From positions 1 through 47,974 of the forward strand of contig DATBDE010000018.1 of assembly GCA_036270095.1 (NCBI GenBank): 47,974 bases of DNA. Reading direction: 5' to 3'. The notes beneath the pieces were generated by a model, which saw only the letters and a program-made list of their open reading frames with translations, did not search any database and had not been told where the DNA came from. The position numbers and the translations under genes were made by a program. Source of the DNA: DATBDE01 sp036270095 (GTDB lineage: Bacteria > Actinomycetota > Thermoleophilia > Solirubrobacterales > Solirubrobacteraceae). This document shows positions 1-9,676 of this stretch, in pieces. Position 1 is the stretch's first letter. Every line of letters starts with the position of its first letter.

Positions 1-2
1 CG

Positions 3-755
3 TCAGAGAGCCAGCTGCTGGTACGCGATCGACTGGAAGGACATGCGGTGCAGCGGCGACACGCCCTTGCGCTCGATCGCCTCGCGGTGCTCCGGCGTCG
101 AGTAGCCCACGTGGGCCGCGAACTCCCATCCCGGGTGGAGCGCGTCGGCGCGCTTCATGTACCGGTCGCGGGAGACCTTGGCCAGGATCGAGGCTGCCGC
201 GATCGCCGCCGACGTCTCGTCGCCGTCGATCACCGCGCGCTGGTCGTGGCCCACGTTCGGGACGCGGAACCCGTCGGTGAGGCAGAGGGTCCCCGGGCGT
301 ACGACCCGAGCCAGGGCGTCGCGCAGCGCGGCCACGTTGGTCACGTGCAGGCCGCGGGAGTCGATCCCGCGCACGCACCGCGACACGATCACCGCCCGCG
401 TGGCGGCCCGCATGACCAGCGGGTACAGCTCCTCGCGTGCCTCCGGCGTGTGCTGCTTGGAGTCGTTCAACACCGACAGCGAGCGGACGTCGCGCAGCGA
501 CAGGCGCTCGTAGTCGAACAGCACCGCGGCGGCAACCAACGGCCCGGCCAAGCACCCACGGCCGGCCTCGTCGGCCCCGGCCACATAGCGGTAGCCCTGC
601 TTGCGGTCGAACCGGAACAGCTTGCGCCCGGTCCGGCGCGGGCGACGCTTAGAGGATGCCGATGCGGTCGGGGGGCCAGTAGGTGGCGAAGGCACCGCCG
701 ATGATCCAGCTCTTGGGGACGGGGCCCCAGAAGCGGCTGTCGTCGGAGAGGCCAC
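3..755 (-). CDS. rnhB: Ribonuclease HII
   Basis: RNase HII nicks the RNA strand of RNA/DNA hybrids and starts removal of misincorporated ribonucleotides. The core begins at about residue 57 with YVAGADEAGRG, which carries the first catalytic Asp-Glu pair. The later conserved block DGDETSAAIAAASILAKV and the C-terminal HVGYSTPEHREAI are also present, so the gene is complete despite ending 3 bases from the window edge. The longest frame starts at a GTG and overlaps the end of lepB by about 107 nt. The first ~35 residues are low-complexity Ala/Ser/Pro and probably not real; a GTG at 695 or a non-standard start near the lepB stop is likelier. It is the last visible gene of the rplS-lepB-rnhB unit. 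Confidence 0.93.
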   Translation of the reverse strand: MASPTTAASGAPSPRAGSSAVPSPPTGPPTASASSKRRPRRTGRKLFRFDRKQGYRYVAGADEAGRGCLAGPLVAAAVLFDYERLSLRDVRSLSVLNDSKQHTPEAREELYPLVMRAATRAVIVSRCVRGIDSRGLHVTNVAALRDALARVVRPGTLCLTDGFRVPNVGHDQRAVIDGDETSAAIAAASILAKVSRDRYMKRADALHPGWEFAAHVGYSTPEHREAIERKGVSPLHRMSFQSIAYQQLAL

Positions 756-1284
756 GGTTGTCGCCCATCATGAACCAATGATCGGGCGGAACCTTGATCG
801 CTTTCGGGAAATTGCAGTCTTGTCCGGGAGCGCAGGGATTGATGAACGACTCCTTCTGCAGCTTCCCGTTCCGGACCACGTGCCCGTCGCGGATGGCGAT
901 GGTGTCGCCGGGCCCCGCGACCACCCGCTTGATGAAGTTGTCGTTCGACTCCTTGGGCGTCGGCGCCGAGCACGGCTGGCCGCGCTGGACGTGCGCCCCA
1001 CAGGTGTTGCTGGCCGCCCCGGCGGGCGGGTGGAAGACCACGATGTCGCCCACACTGGGCGTGTCGCCGAGCTCGTGCCCGATCCGGTTGACGAGCACGC
1101 GCTGGTTGATGTCCAGCGTCGGCTCCATCGACGGGCTGGGGATGCGGTACGGCTTGATGAGGATGGCCTGGATGGCGAGCGCGAGCAGGAGGGCGACCAC
1201 GACGATGATCGCCAGCTCCAGCAGCGTGCCGCCGGCTGACTTCTTGCGCTTGGCCTTACTCGCCACGGGAGTTTTCGCCGTCAT
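649..1284 (-). CDS. lepB: Signal peptidase I
   Basis: Membrane-bound serine protease that removes signal peptides from exported proteins. The 211-residue protein has a short basic cytoplasmic N-terminus and one membrane segment (about residues 21-43). The catalytic Ser52 lies in PSPSMEPTL and the general-base Lys119 in IKRVVAGPGD; the box-E motif GDNRGLSDDSRFWGPV begins near residue 174. Four cysteines (95, 105, 151, 157) sit in the external domain, which could allow disulfides. The ATG start overlaps the 3' end of rplS by 29 nt, indicating translational coupling. The order rplS-lepB-rnhB is the usual actinobacterial one. Confidence 0.95.
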   Translation of the reverse strand: MTAKTPVASKAKRKKSAGGTLLELAIIVVVALLLALAIQAILIKPYRIPSPSMEPTLDINQRVLVNRIGHELGDTPSVGDIVVFHPPAGAASNTCGAHVQRGQPCSAPTPKESNDNFIKRVVAGPGDTIAIRDGHVVRNGKLQKESFINPCAPGQDCNFPKAIKVPPDHWFMMGDNRGLSDDSRFWGPVPKSWIIGGAFATYWPPDRIGIL

Positions 1285-1819
1285 CCGCGGGCGCCTGCTC
1301 CTCTGCTGTCTCGTCGGCTCCCACGTCGGCCTCGGGCTCGTCGTGCGTCTCCTGCTCGGCCTCCGGGTTGGCCTCCGGCTCGGCCTCGGCCGCGGGCTCG
1401 CCGGCCTCGTCCGTGCCGCCGGCGACCGCCTCCTCCTCGTAGAGCAGGCCCGGCACGACCGCCTCGTCGGGACGCAGGTCCCGGCGCTCGCGCACGCGGG
1501 CGCGCTTGCCGACCCGGCCGCGCAGGTAGTACAGCTTGGCGCGGCGCACGTCGCCGCGAGCGGCGACCTCGATGCGCTCGATCTTCGGCGAGTGCACGGG
1601 GAACGTCCGCTCCACGCCCACGCCGAAGGACTGCTTGCGCACGGTGAACGTCTCCCGGACGCCGTGGCCCTGACGCTTGAGGACGACGCCCTCGAAGACC
1701 TGGGTCCGGCGCCGCGTGCCCTCGATGACCTGGAAATGCACGCGAACACGGTCCCCGGGCCCGAACCGGGGGACCCTCCGCAGCTGAGACCGCTCGAGGC
1801 TGTCGATGACGCTGCTCAT
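1256..1819 (-). CDS. rplS: 50S ribosomal protein L19 with acidic C-terminal tail
   Basis: L19 binds 23S rRNA at the subunit interface. The first ~115 residues are a standard L19 (FGPGDRVRVHFQVIEG, RTQVFEGVVL, GVGVERTFPVHSPKIE, VRRAKLYYLRGRVGK). About 65 further residues follow, dominated by Glu, Ala, Pro and Asp and probably disordered, so the protein is 187 residues instead of the usual 110-120. The start is ATG at 1819. A -10-like TACCCT lies 11 nt upstream, so transcription could begin in the 31-nt gap after trmD. Whether the tail is made as protein is inferred from the open frame and its overlap with lepB. Confidence 0.95.
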   Translation of the reverse strand: MSSVIDSLERSQLRRVPRFGPGDRVRVHFQVIEGTRRRTQVFEGVVLKRQGHGVRETFTVRKQSFGVGVERTFPVHSPKIERIEVAARGDVRRAKLYYLRGRVGKRARVRERRDLRPDEAVVPGLLYEEEAVAGGTDEAGEPAAEAEPEANPEAEQETHDEPEADVGADETAEEQAPADDGENSRGE

Positions 1820-1850
1820 GACGGTTGGGGAGGGTAGCGGCCGCGGACGG

Positions 1851-2510
1851 CTAGCGGGAACGGCGTCGGCTCTGCTCCCGCCGCCACTCGCGGATGCGCT
1901 CGTGGTGGCCGGAGAGGAGAACCTCGGGAACGTCCCACCCGCGGTAGCTCGCCGGGCGCGTGTAGTGGGGGTACTCCGGGTGCCCCTCGAGCGCCTCCGA
2001 GAACGACTCCTCCACGGCCGAGTCGGCGTGCCCGAGCGCCCCCGGCAGCTTGCGCAGCACCGTGTCGGCCACCACCATCGCCGCCAGCTCGCCGCCCGAC
2101 AGCACGTAGCGCCCGATCGAGATCGCGTCGGTCGCCAGGTGCTCGACGATGCGCTCGTCGAAGCCCTCGTAGCGCCCGCACAGCAGCGTCAGCGCGGGCT
2201 CGCGGGCGAGCTCGGTGGCCAGGGCGTCGTCGAGCTGCCGCCCGCTCGCGGTCAGGGCGACGATGCGGCGGTCGCCGCGCTCCTCACCGTAGGCGGCGCG
2301 CAGCGCCGCGTCGACCACGTCGACCCGCAGCACCATCCCGGCGCCGCCGCCGAACGGCGTGTCGTCGACCTGCCCCGCCGACAGCGGCGTGTGGTCGCGG
2401 TAGTTGAGGAACCGCACCGACGACCCCGCCTCGACCACGTTGCGGACGTGGCGCTGGGACACGAACCAGCCGAACCAGTCGGGGAAGAGCGTGAAGACGT
2501 CGAGCTCCAT
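1851..2510 (-). CDS. trmD: tRNA (guanine-N1)-methyltransferase TrmD
   Basis: SAM-dependent SPOUT enzyme that methylates G37 of tRNAs and prevents frameshifting. Family features are the N-terminus MELDVFTLFPDWF, the trefoil-knot segment with LSGGELAAMVVADTVLR, and a C-terminal helical domain with HPEYPHYTRPASYRGWDVPEVLLSGHH. The frame also has a GTG one codon earlier, but the ATG at 2510 overlaps the rimM stop in TGATG, the typical coupled arrangement, so I chose it (219 residues). It sits between rimM and rplS as in most actinobacteria. Confidence 0.95.
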   Translation of the reverse strand: MELDVFTLFPDWFGWFVSQRHVRNVVEAGSSVRFLNYRDHTPLSAGQVDDTPFGGGAGMVLRVDVVDAALRAAYGEERGDRRIVALTASGRQLDDALATELAREPALTLLCGRYEGFDERIVEHLATDAISIGRYVLSGGELAAMVVADTVLRKLPGALGHADSAVEESFSEALEGHPEYPHYTRPASYRGWDVPEVLLSGHHERIREWRREQSRRRSR

Positions 2511-2983
2511 CACTCGCCCAGGAACGCGCTGTCGACGTCGATCCGCCGTGCCGGCACGTCGACCGAGCGCACGGCGTCGCGCACGAGCGGCACCAGCAGG
2601 TCAGGCGCACCGGCGCGCTCGACCTCGAGCACCTCGCACGACGGCAGCGCCAGCAGGCGCCGCACGCGTCCGAGCGCCCGGTCGCCGTCGACCACGAGGC
2701 AACCCTCGAGGTCCTCCGCGTACCACTCGTCCTCTTCCAGGACCGGCGCCTCCGCGCGGTCCACCAGCAGCGCCGACCCGCGCAGCGACTTGGCCGCGCC
2801 GCGATCGGCCACGCCCTCGAGCCGCAGGATCGGCCGCTCGTCGGTCCCCGCCCGGCGCAGCACCCGCAGCGACCGGTCGCCCAGCGTCACCGCCCCGAGA
2901 GCCAGCAGGTCCGGCCGCGCATCGACCACGTGGAACGACCCGTCGAGCCCATGGGGCCGGCCGACGCGCCCGGCGACGAGCAT
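2510..2983 (-). CDS. rimM: 16S rRNA processing protein RimM
   Basis: RimM assists maturation of the 30S head and binds S19. The 157-residue product starts MLVAGRVGRPHGLDGSFHV, the conserved RimM N-terminal motif, and continues with a PRC-barrel half containing EWYAEDLEGCLVV and VLEVERAGAPDLLVPLV. Start ATG at 2983 lies 3 nt downstream of the khpA stop; its stop overlaps the trmD start. A longer in-frame extension into khpA and rpsP exists but is a shadow. Confidence 0.93.
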   Translation of the reverse strand: MLVAGRVGRPHGLDGSFHVVDARPDLLALGAVTLGDRSLRVLRRAGTDERPILRLEGVADRGAAKSLRGSALLVDRAEAPVLEEDEWYAEDLEGCLVVDGDRALGRVRRLLALPSCEVLEVERAGAPDLLVPLVRDAVRSVDVPARRIDVDSAFLGE

Positions 2984-2985
2984 CG

Positions 2986-3225
2986 CTAATCGACGATGTC
3001 GACGAGGACCTTCCGGTCCTCGCGCACGGCCGCGGCCTTGACCACGTTGCGGAGCGCGTTGGCGGTGCGCCCGCCGCGGCCGATGACCTTGCCGTAGTCG
3101 TCCTCGCCCACGGCGAGCTCGAGCACGACCGTGCCGTCGTCCTCCTCGAAGGACTCGACCTCGACCGCCTCGGGATCGTCCACGAGCGAGCGGGCGAGGT
3201 ACTCGAGCAGGGCCTGCGACCCCAC
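2986..3225 (-). CDS. khpA: KH-domain RNA-binding protein KhpA
   Basis: Small (79 residues) single-KH-domain protein; family members bind RNA and, in Gram-positives, pair with KhpB to affect cell-division gene expression. Visible are the N-terminal helix LLEYLARSLVDDPEAVEVE and the KH GxxG-type motif GKVIGRGGRTANALRNVV. The start is a GTG at 3225, supported by an AGGAG sequence 6 nt upstream that overlaps the rpsP stop region. It lies between rpsP and rimM, the standard location. The gene is hidden inside a much longer antisense-like frame and is easily missed. Confidence 0.92.
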   Translation of the reverse strand: MGSQALLEYLARSLVDDPEAVEVESFEEDDGTVVLELAVGEDDYGKVIGRGGRTANALRNVVKAAAVREDRKVLVDIVD

Positions 3226-3233
3226 CGCAGCTC

Positions 3234-3515
3234 CTAGGAGGCCGGGACCTCTTCGGGAGCGGGAGCAGCCGCGGCCTGCTTCTCGGCGATCCGGAGCAGG
3301 TGGCGGACCTGCGAGGTCGGCTGCGCTCCGCGGGCCAGCCACGCACGGGCCCGCTCGAGGTCGACGTCGATGCTCGAGGGGTCGGTTTGCGCGTTGTAGT
3401 GACCGATGGTCTCGATCACGCGGCCGTCGCGCGGCGAGCGCTGGTCGGCGACGACCACGCGCCAGACCGGATCCTTGCGGCCACCGATGCGGGTGAGGCG
3501 AATGCGGACGGACAT
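3234..3515 (-). CDS. rpsP: 30S ribosomal protein S16
   Basis: S16 is a small-subunit assembly protein. The 93-residue product opens MSVRIRLTRIGGRKDPVWRV and carries SPRDGRVIETIGHYN, both diagnostic. It ends in a short Ala/Pro/Glu tail. A -10-like TACCCT lies 11 nt upstream of the ATG, similar to the arrangement in front of rplS. It is followed by khpA after 8 nt, giving an rpsP-khpA-rimM-trmD run. Confidence 0.96.
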   Translation of the reverse strand: MSVRIRLTRIGGRKDPVWRVVVADQRSPRDGRVIETIGHYNAQTDPSSIDVDLERARAWLARGAQPTSQVRHLLRIAEKQAAAAPAPEEVPAS

Positions 3516-3536
3516 TGCGGCGACGGAGGGTAGCGC

Positions 3537-4868
<1,332 letters not shown>

Positions 4869-4880
4869 GCCCGACCAAGA

Positions 4881-5936
4881 CTAGGACGCCGGCGGGGGCG
4901 GAGGGATTACACCCGGCGCGTCGGGAGCGGTCGGTGTCGCCTGCTCGGCCCTGCCCGCCTCGCGCTCGGCGGCCTTGGCCGCCGCCCGCGCCTCCTCCAG
5001 CGCCGTGCTCGCCGCACTGTCGCCGCCGTCGTCGCCGGTCGGCGCCGGGGGCGGCGGCAACGGGCCGTTGCTCGAGGTCAGGCGCTCGGCCAGGCCCCCC
5101 AGGGCCTGCGAGAACTCGGAGGGGATGACGAAGATCTTGTTCGCGTCGCCCTGCGCGAGCTGCGGCAGCATCTGCAGGTACTGGTAGGAAAGGAGCTCGC
5201 GATCCGGCTGCCCCTCGTGGATCGACCGGAACACGGTCGTGATCGCGCTGCTCTCGCCCTCGGCGCGCAGGATCGCGGCCGTCTTGGCGCCCTCGGCCCG
5301 CAGCACCGCCGACTGCTTCTCGCCCTCGGCGGTGAGGATCTGGGACTGCTTGACGCCCTCCGCGTTGAGGATCGTCGCGCGGCGGTCGCGCTCGGCGCGC
5401 ATCTGCTTCTCCATCGCCTCCTGAATGGTTCCGGGCGGGTCGATCGACTTCAGCTCGACCCGGTTGACCCGGATGCCCCAGCGGCCGGTGGCCTCGTCGA
5501 GGACCTTGCGCAGCTCAGCGTTGATGTTGTCGCGCGAGGTCAGCGTCTGCTCGAGCGTCATCCCGCCGATGATGTTGCGCAGCGTGGTGACCGTGAGCTG
5601 CTCGATTGCCTGCAGCGGGTTTGCGACCTCGTAGGTGACGCTCTTGGCGTCGGTGACGGTGAAGTACAGGACCGAGTCGATGCCGACGGAGACGTTGTCC
5701 TCGGTGATCACCGGCTGGGGTGGGAACGAGACCACCTGCTCGCGCAAGTCGATCAGCGGCTTCACCCGGTCCATGAACGGCACGATGATGGTCAGCCCCG
5801 GCGTCAGCGTGCGGCTGTAGCGGCCGAGCCGCTCGACGACCCCCGCGCGGGCCTGGGGAATGATGCGGATGGTGCGCGCCGCGACGATGAGGAACAGCGC
5901 CGCGACGACGATGAGGACGATCAAGCCAACGGTCAT
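4881..5936 (-). CDS. SPFH/Band 7 membrane protein (QmcA/stomatin-like)
   Basis: Stomatin-type scaffolding protein of membrane microdomains. It has one N-terminal membrane segment (residues 2-23) and a Band 7 domain beginning IIPQARAGVVERLGRYSRTL. The coiled region carries repeated AEGxKQSxILxAEG units (about residues 185-225) typical of QmcA/paraslipin, and the protein ends in a Pro/Ala-rich tail. It is paired with the NfeD-like gene 12 nt upstream. SPFH and NfeD proteins are commonly encoded together and are thought to act together in the membrane. 351 residues, ATG start. Assignment to a subfamily is by motif only. Confidence 0.9.
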   Translation of the reverse strand: MTVGLIVLIVVAALFLIVAARTIRIIPQARAGVVERLGRYSRTLTPGLTIIVPFMDRVKPLIDLREQVVSFPPQPVITEDNVSVGIDSVLYFTVTDAKSVTYEVANPLQAIEQLTVTTLRNIIGGMTLEQTLTSRDNINAELRKVLDEATGRWGIRVNRVELKSIDPPGTIQEAMEKQMRAERDRRATILNAEGVKQSQILTAEGEKQSAVLRAEGAKTAAILRAEGESSAITTVFRSIHEGQPDRELLSYQYLQMLPQLAQGDANKIFVIPSEFSQALGGLAERLTSSNGPLPPPPAPTGDDGGDSAASTALEEARAAAKAAEREAGRAEQATPTAPDAPGVIPPPPPAS

Positions 5937-5948
5937 GTCCTAAGCCTC

Positions 5949-6380
5949 TCACTCGGCCACAAGGGCTGTGGCACCTCTGATTTCAATGATGTGCACTCGC
6001 GCACCCTCTTCGATCACGTCGTCCTCGTCATACGCACGGGCGGTCCAGACTTCACCGTCCACGCGCACGCAGCCCACGCCCTCGTCGTTCGCGATCCGTT
6101 CGAGCACGATCGCGCGCCGTCCGATGAGCGCCGCGGTGCCGGTGCGCGTGGCTGGCGGCAGCCGCCGGTGCGAGCGCGCGATCGGGCGCGCGATCAGCAG
6201 CAGCAGCGACGAGACGACCAGGAACACCGCGAACGAGACGGGCGTGCCCGCGCCCAGGGCGTCGGCCAGGCCGGCCAGAGCCGCGCCGATCGCGAACGGC
6301 GCGAGGAAGAAGCTCAGCGTGAGCATCTCCCCCACCGCCAGCACACAGGCGGCAATGATCCAGATGACCCAGCCAGGCAT
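5949..6380 (-). CDS. NfeD-like membrane protein
   Basis: Short NfeD (NfeD1b type, 143 residues) with three hydrophobic segments in the first ~75 residues and a C-terminal OB-fold-like domain (TGTAALIGRRAIVLERI ... VRVDGEVWTARAYD ... GARVHIIEIRGATALV). It lacks the ClpP-like protease part of long NfeD. It is transcribed ahead of the SPFH gene, so the two form a membrane-microdomain pair. A TACCCT hexamer at 6387-6392 stands 6 nt before the ATG, suggesting a leaderless promoter separating this pair from ftsY. Confidence 0.88.
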   Translation of the reverse strand: MPGWVIWIIAACVLAVGEMLTLSFFLAPFAIGAALAGLADALGAGTPVSFAVFLVVSSLLLLIARPIARSHRRLPPATRTGTAALIGRRAIVLERIANDEGVGCVRVDGEVWTARAYDEDDVIEEGARVHIIEIRGATALVAE

Positions 6381-6401
6381 GCTTCGAGGGTATCTGGCGC
6401 G

Positions 6402-7397
6402 CTACTGAACCAAGGCCCGCGCGAACTCCGGCGGGTCGAACGGGCGCAGGTCCTCGAGCTGCTCGCCCGTACCGATGAGCTTGACCGGCAGGCCGAGCTC
6501 GTCGGCGATGGCCAGCGCGATCCCGCCCTTGGCCGTCCCGTCGAGCTTGGTCAGCACGATCCCGGTCACGTCGACGACCTCGGAGAACAGGCGCGCCTGG
6601 CGCACCCCGTTCTGCCCCGTGGTGGCGTCCACGGTGAGCAGGACCTCGTGCGGCGCGCCCTCGAGCTTGCGGCCGATCACCCGCGCCACCTTGCCCAGCT
6701 CGGCCATGAGCTGCTCCTGCGTGTGCAGGCGGCCGGCGGTGTCGATGATGATGACGTCCACGCCGCGGGCGGTGCCCGCAGCGATCGCGTCGAAGGCCAC
6801 CGAGCCCGGGTCCTGGCCCTCGCCGCCGGTCACGATGTCGCACCCGGCCCGCTGGGCCCAGCGCTCGAGCTGCTCCACCGCCGCCGCGCGGTAGGTGTCG
6901 GCGGCGCCGATCAGGACCGAGTGGCCGAGCTGCTGGCGCAGGTGCCAGGCCAGCTTGCCGATCGTCGTCGTCTTGCCGGTGCCGTTGACCCCGACCACCA
7001 GCACCACCGTGGGCTTGTGGCGCAGGTCGATGCGGTCGGCGCCGTCCTGGGCGGGCCGGGCCGCGTCGGCCAGCAGGTCGATGAGCCGGTTGGAGAGCTC
7101 CTCGCCCCCGGACAGGCCGCTCTCGGTCGCGTCGTGCTCGAGCCGCTCCACCACCGAGGCCGTGGTGCGGGCCCCGACGTCGGCGGCGATGAGCGCCTCT
7201 TCCAGGCGCTCCCAGGTCTCCTCGTCGAGCTCGTCGAACAGCGTGGCCTGGACCTCAGCGGACAGCGCCCGCCGGGTCTTGGTCAGGTTGTCGCGCAGGC
7301 GCGAGAAGAAGCCGCGGCGCTCGCGCTCGGGCTGCTGGGGCGTCTCGCTGGGCTCGGCGCCGTCGGTGATGAAGAGCTCGGGCCAGTCTCGGGCCAT
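6402..7397 (-). CDS. ftsY: Signal recognition particle receptor FtsY
   Basis: FtsY is the membrane-associated GTPase that receives Ffh-ribosome complexes. The 331-residue protein has a short charged A region (RGFFSRLRDNLTKTRRAL near residue 28), an N domain and a G domain with GVNGTGKTTTIGKLA, DTAGRLHTQEQLM and TKLDGTAKGG. The compact acidic N-terminus is usual for Gram-positives. ATG start at 7397, 12 nt after egtD ends. In many actinobacteria ftsY follows smc directly; here three genes intervene. Confidence 0.97.
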   Translation of the reverse strand: MARDWPELFITDGAEPSETPQQPERERRGFFSRLRDNLTKTRRALSAEVQATLFDELDEETWERLEEALIAADVGARTTASVVERLEHDATESGLSGGEELSNRLIDLLADAARPAQDGADRIDLRHKPTVVLVVGVNGTGKTTTIGKLAWHLRQQLGHSVLIGAADTYRAAAVEQLERWAQRAGCDIVTGGEGQDPGSVAFDAIAAGTARGVDVIIIDTAGRLHTQEQLMAELGKVARVIGRKLEGAPHEVLLTVDATTGQNGVRQARLFSEVVDVTGIVLTKLDGTAKGGIALAIADELGLPVKLIGTGEQLEDLRPFDPPEFARALVQ

Positions 7398-7409
7398 GGC
7401 CCGCGCAAG

Positions 7410-8399
7410 CTAGCGCGGGGCGGCGAGCGAGAGCGCGAAGAGCTGCTGCGGGTCGGTCCACCAGTCGGTGAGCCGCAGGCCCGCGGCGGCGTAGTCGTCC
7501 TCGAGCCGCTCGCGCGTGAACTTGGCGGAGATCTCGGTGCGGACCTCCTCGCCGGCGGCGAACGCGACCTCGAGGTTGAGGGCCGGGATGGTCACCGTGG
7601 CCGTGCGCAGGGCGCGCAGGCGCATCTCGATCCACTCGCGCTCGGCGTCGAACAGCGCGACGTGCTCGAAGCCGTCGGGGTCGAAGTCCGCGCCCAGCTC
7701 GCGGTTGACCACGTGCAGGAGGTTGCGGTTGAACTCGGCCGTGATCCCCTGGTCGTCGTCGTAGGCGCGGCGGATGGTCTCGGGGTCCTTGACCAGGTCG
7801 GTGCCGAGCAGGAGCCGGTCGGTGGGCGCCATGCGGGCGACGATCCCGCGCAGGAAGCGGCGGCGGCTGCCGGGCGGGAAGTTGCCGATCGTGCCGCCCA
7901 GGAAGGCGATCGTGCGCGGCCCCTCCGAGCGCGGGACCCGATCCAGGTGGCGCTCGAAGTCCCCGACCACGCCGTACACGTCGAGGCCCGGGTATTCCTC
8001 GACCAGGTCCTCGGCGGTCTGGCGCACGACCGACGCGGCCACGTCGAAGGGCAGGTAGCGACGCAGCGTGCCCACCTCGGCCATCGCGTCCAGCAGCACG
8101 CGGGTCTTGGTCGCGTAGCCGGAGCCGAGCTCGAGCAGCTCCTCGGTCTGCCCCGCCGCGACGATGTCGGCGGCGTGGGTCTCGAGGATCGCCCGCTCGG
8201 TGCGGGTCGGGTAGTACTCGGGCAGCTCGCAGATCTGGTCGAACAGCTCCGAGCCGCGCGTGTCGTAGAAGTGCTTCGGCGGCAGCTCCTTGAACGGCTT
8301 GGTCAGCCCGTCGAGCACGTCGTCGGCGAGCGTGCGCTCGTCGCCCTCGGTGAGCCACGAGTCGATCCGGATCTGGCCGTTGACGCGGGTGCTCTCCAT
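7410..8399 (-). CDS. egtD: L-histidine N-alpha-methyltransferase EgtD
   Basis: EgtD trimethylates histidine to hercynine, the first step of ergothioneine synthesis. The 329-residue product has the family N-terminus with PPKHFYDTRGSELFDQICEL and EYYPTRTERAIL. It has the SAM-binding motif ELGSGYATKTRVLLDA, FLGGTIGNFPP, and a C-terminal domain with TEISAKFTRERL. Start ATG at 8399 lies 2 nt after the egtB stop, so the two are co-translated. EgtA, EgtC and EgtE homologues are not in view; they may be elsewhere or replaced. Confidence 0.95.
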   Translation of the reverse strand: MESTRVNGQIRIDSWLTEGDERTLADDVLDGLTKPFKELPPKHFYDTRGSELFDQICELPEYYPTRTERAILETHAADIVAAGQTEELLELGSGYATKTRVLLDAMAEVGTLRRYLPFDVAASVVRQTAEDLVEEYPGLDVYGVVGDFERHLDRVPRSEGPRTIAFLGGTIGNFPPGSRRRFLRGIVARMAPTDRLLLGTDLVKDPETIRRAYDDDQGITAEFNRNLLHVVNRELGADFDPDGFEHVALFDAEREWIEMRLRALRTATVTIPALNLEVAFAAGEEVRTEISAKFTRERLEDDYAAAGLRLTDWWTDPQQLFALSLAAPR

Positions 8400-8401
8400 G
8401 C

Positions 8402-9667
8402 TCAGGCGTCCCAGGCCAGGCGCACGCCGGAGAAGATCTGGCGCCGCTGGGGCAGGTCCCAGTTGCGGAAGGCCGCGGTGGCCACGCGGCGCACGGTCGC
8501 CCACGAGCCGCCACGCAGGACCTTGTAGTCGGGGCCGAAGAAGACCTCGGAGTACTCGCGGTAGGGGTGCGGGTGGAAGCCGGGGTAGCCGTGGAAGTCG
8601 CTGGACGTCCACTCCCAGACGTCGCCGAGCACGCCCAGAGCGCCGCTCGGGCTCGCGCCCTCCGGGTAGGCGCCGACCGGCTGCGTACCGAATGCGCGCT
8701 GGTCGAGGTTGGCGTGCTGGGCCGAGGGCGCGCGGACGCGCTGCGTCCTCTGGTCCCAGGTCGCCGCCCTCTCCCACTCGAACTCGGTGGGGAGGCGGGC
8801 ACCTTGTGCGCGGGCGAAGGCGTCGGCCTCGAACCAGGAGACGTGGACGACGGGCTTGTCCGGGTCGAGCGGCACCCATTGGCCCATTCGCCACTCGTGC
8901 CCGTCGTCCGACCAGTGGAGAGGGTGTGTGATGTCGTACTGCTCCTTCCACGACCAGGCCTCGTCGGACCACAGCGTGCGGCGCTCGTAGCCGCCGCCCT
9001 CGGCGAAGTGGCGCCAGGTGGCGTTGGTGACCGGCGTCCGGCCGATGCGGAACGCGGGCAGCGAGACCATGTGGCGCGGGCGCTCGTTGTCGTAGGCGAA
9101 GCCCTCGGCGGCGGCGCCGATGGCCGCCGCGCCGGCCGGGATCTCGATCGGCTCGAGGCCGGTCAGGCCGCCGGGACCGCGCGGGTCGGGCGGCACGGCG
9201 GGCGCGAAGCCCTCCAGGCGCGCGAGCTGCAGCGTCTGCAGCATGGTCTCGCGGTGCTGGTGCTCGTGGCGGATGACCAGCTCGAAGAGCGTCCCGTCGC
9301 CGATGCCGCGCTCGGCGACGACCTCGAGCGTGCGGGCGCGCACCTCATCGAGGTACTCGAGCGCGCCTTGGCGGTCCAAGAGCTCGATGTCGCCGCGGGC
9401 CGACCGCGGCGTCTCGAAGGCGTCGTAGGTGGCGGCGAGGTCCTCGTGCAGCAGCGGGCGGTCGCCGTAGCGGTGCACGAGCCAGAGGTCCTCGTAGGCC
9501 GCGATGTGGGCCAGGTCCCACGCCAGCGGGCTCATCAGCGGGGAATGCTGCGCCTCGACCTCGGCGTCGGACAGGGGGGCGGTCAGATCCAGAGTGCGCT
9601 CGCGCGTGTCCGCAAGCCCCTCCAGGACCACATCGGTCTCCGCAACGCCGAGGGTCACCCAGAACAC
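8402..9667 (-). CDS. egtB: Ergothioneine sulfoxide synthase EgtB
   Basis: EgtB is the non-haem iron enzyme that joins a thiol donor (gamma-glutamylcysteine or cysteine, depending on subtype) to hercynine with oxygen. An N-terminal DinB_2 domain holds the likely iron-binding histidines: His54 in LAHIAAYEDLW and the HEHQHRE motif at 134-140. From about residue 170 an FGE-sulfatase domain follows (FRIGRTPVTNATW, VHVSWFEADAFARAQGARLPTE, LGDVWEWTSSDFHGYPGF, LRGGSWAT). 421 residues is normal. The frame opens at GTG 9667, but a GTG three codons later (9658) has a TAGGGT box exactly 7 nt upstream and may be the true leaderless start. Confidence 0.94.
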   Translation of the reverse strand: MFWVTLGVAETDVVLEGLADTRERTLDLTAPLSDAEVEAQHSPLMSPLAWDLAHIAAYEDLWLVHRYGDRPLLHEDLAATYDAFETPRSARGDIELLDRQGALEYLDEVRARTLEVVAERGIGDGTLFELVIRHEHQHRETMLQTLQLARLEGFAPAVPPDPRGPGGLTGLEPIEIPAGAAAIGAAAEGFAYDNERPRHMVSLPAFRIGRTPVTNATWRHFAEGGGYERRTLWSDEAWSWKEQYDITHPLHWSDDGHEWRMGQWVPLDPDKPVVHVSWFEADAFARAQGARLPTEFEWERAATWDQRTQRVRAPSAQHANLDQRAFGTQPVGAYPEGASPSGALGVLGDVWEWTSSDFHGYPGFHPHPYREYSEVFFGPDYKVLRGGSWATVRRVATAAFRNWDLPQRRQIFSGVRLAWDA

Positions 9668-9676
9668 CCTACCCAG

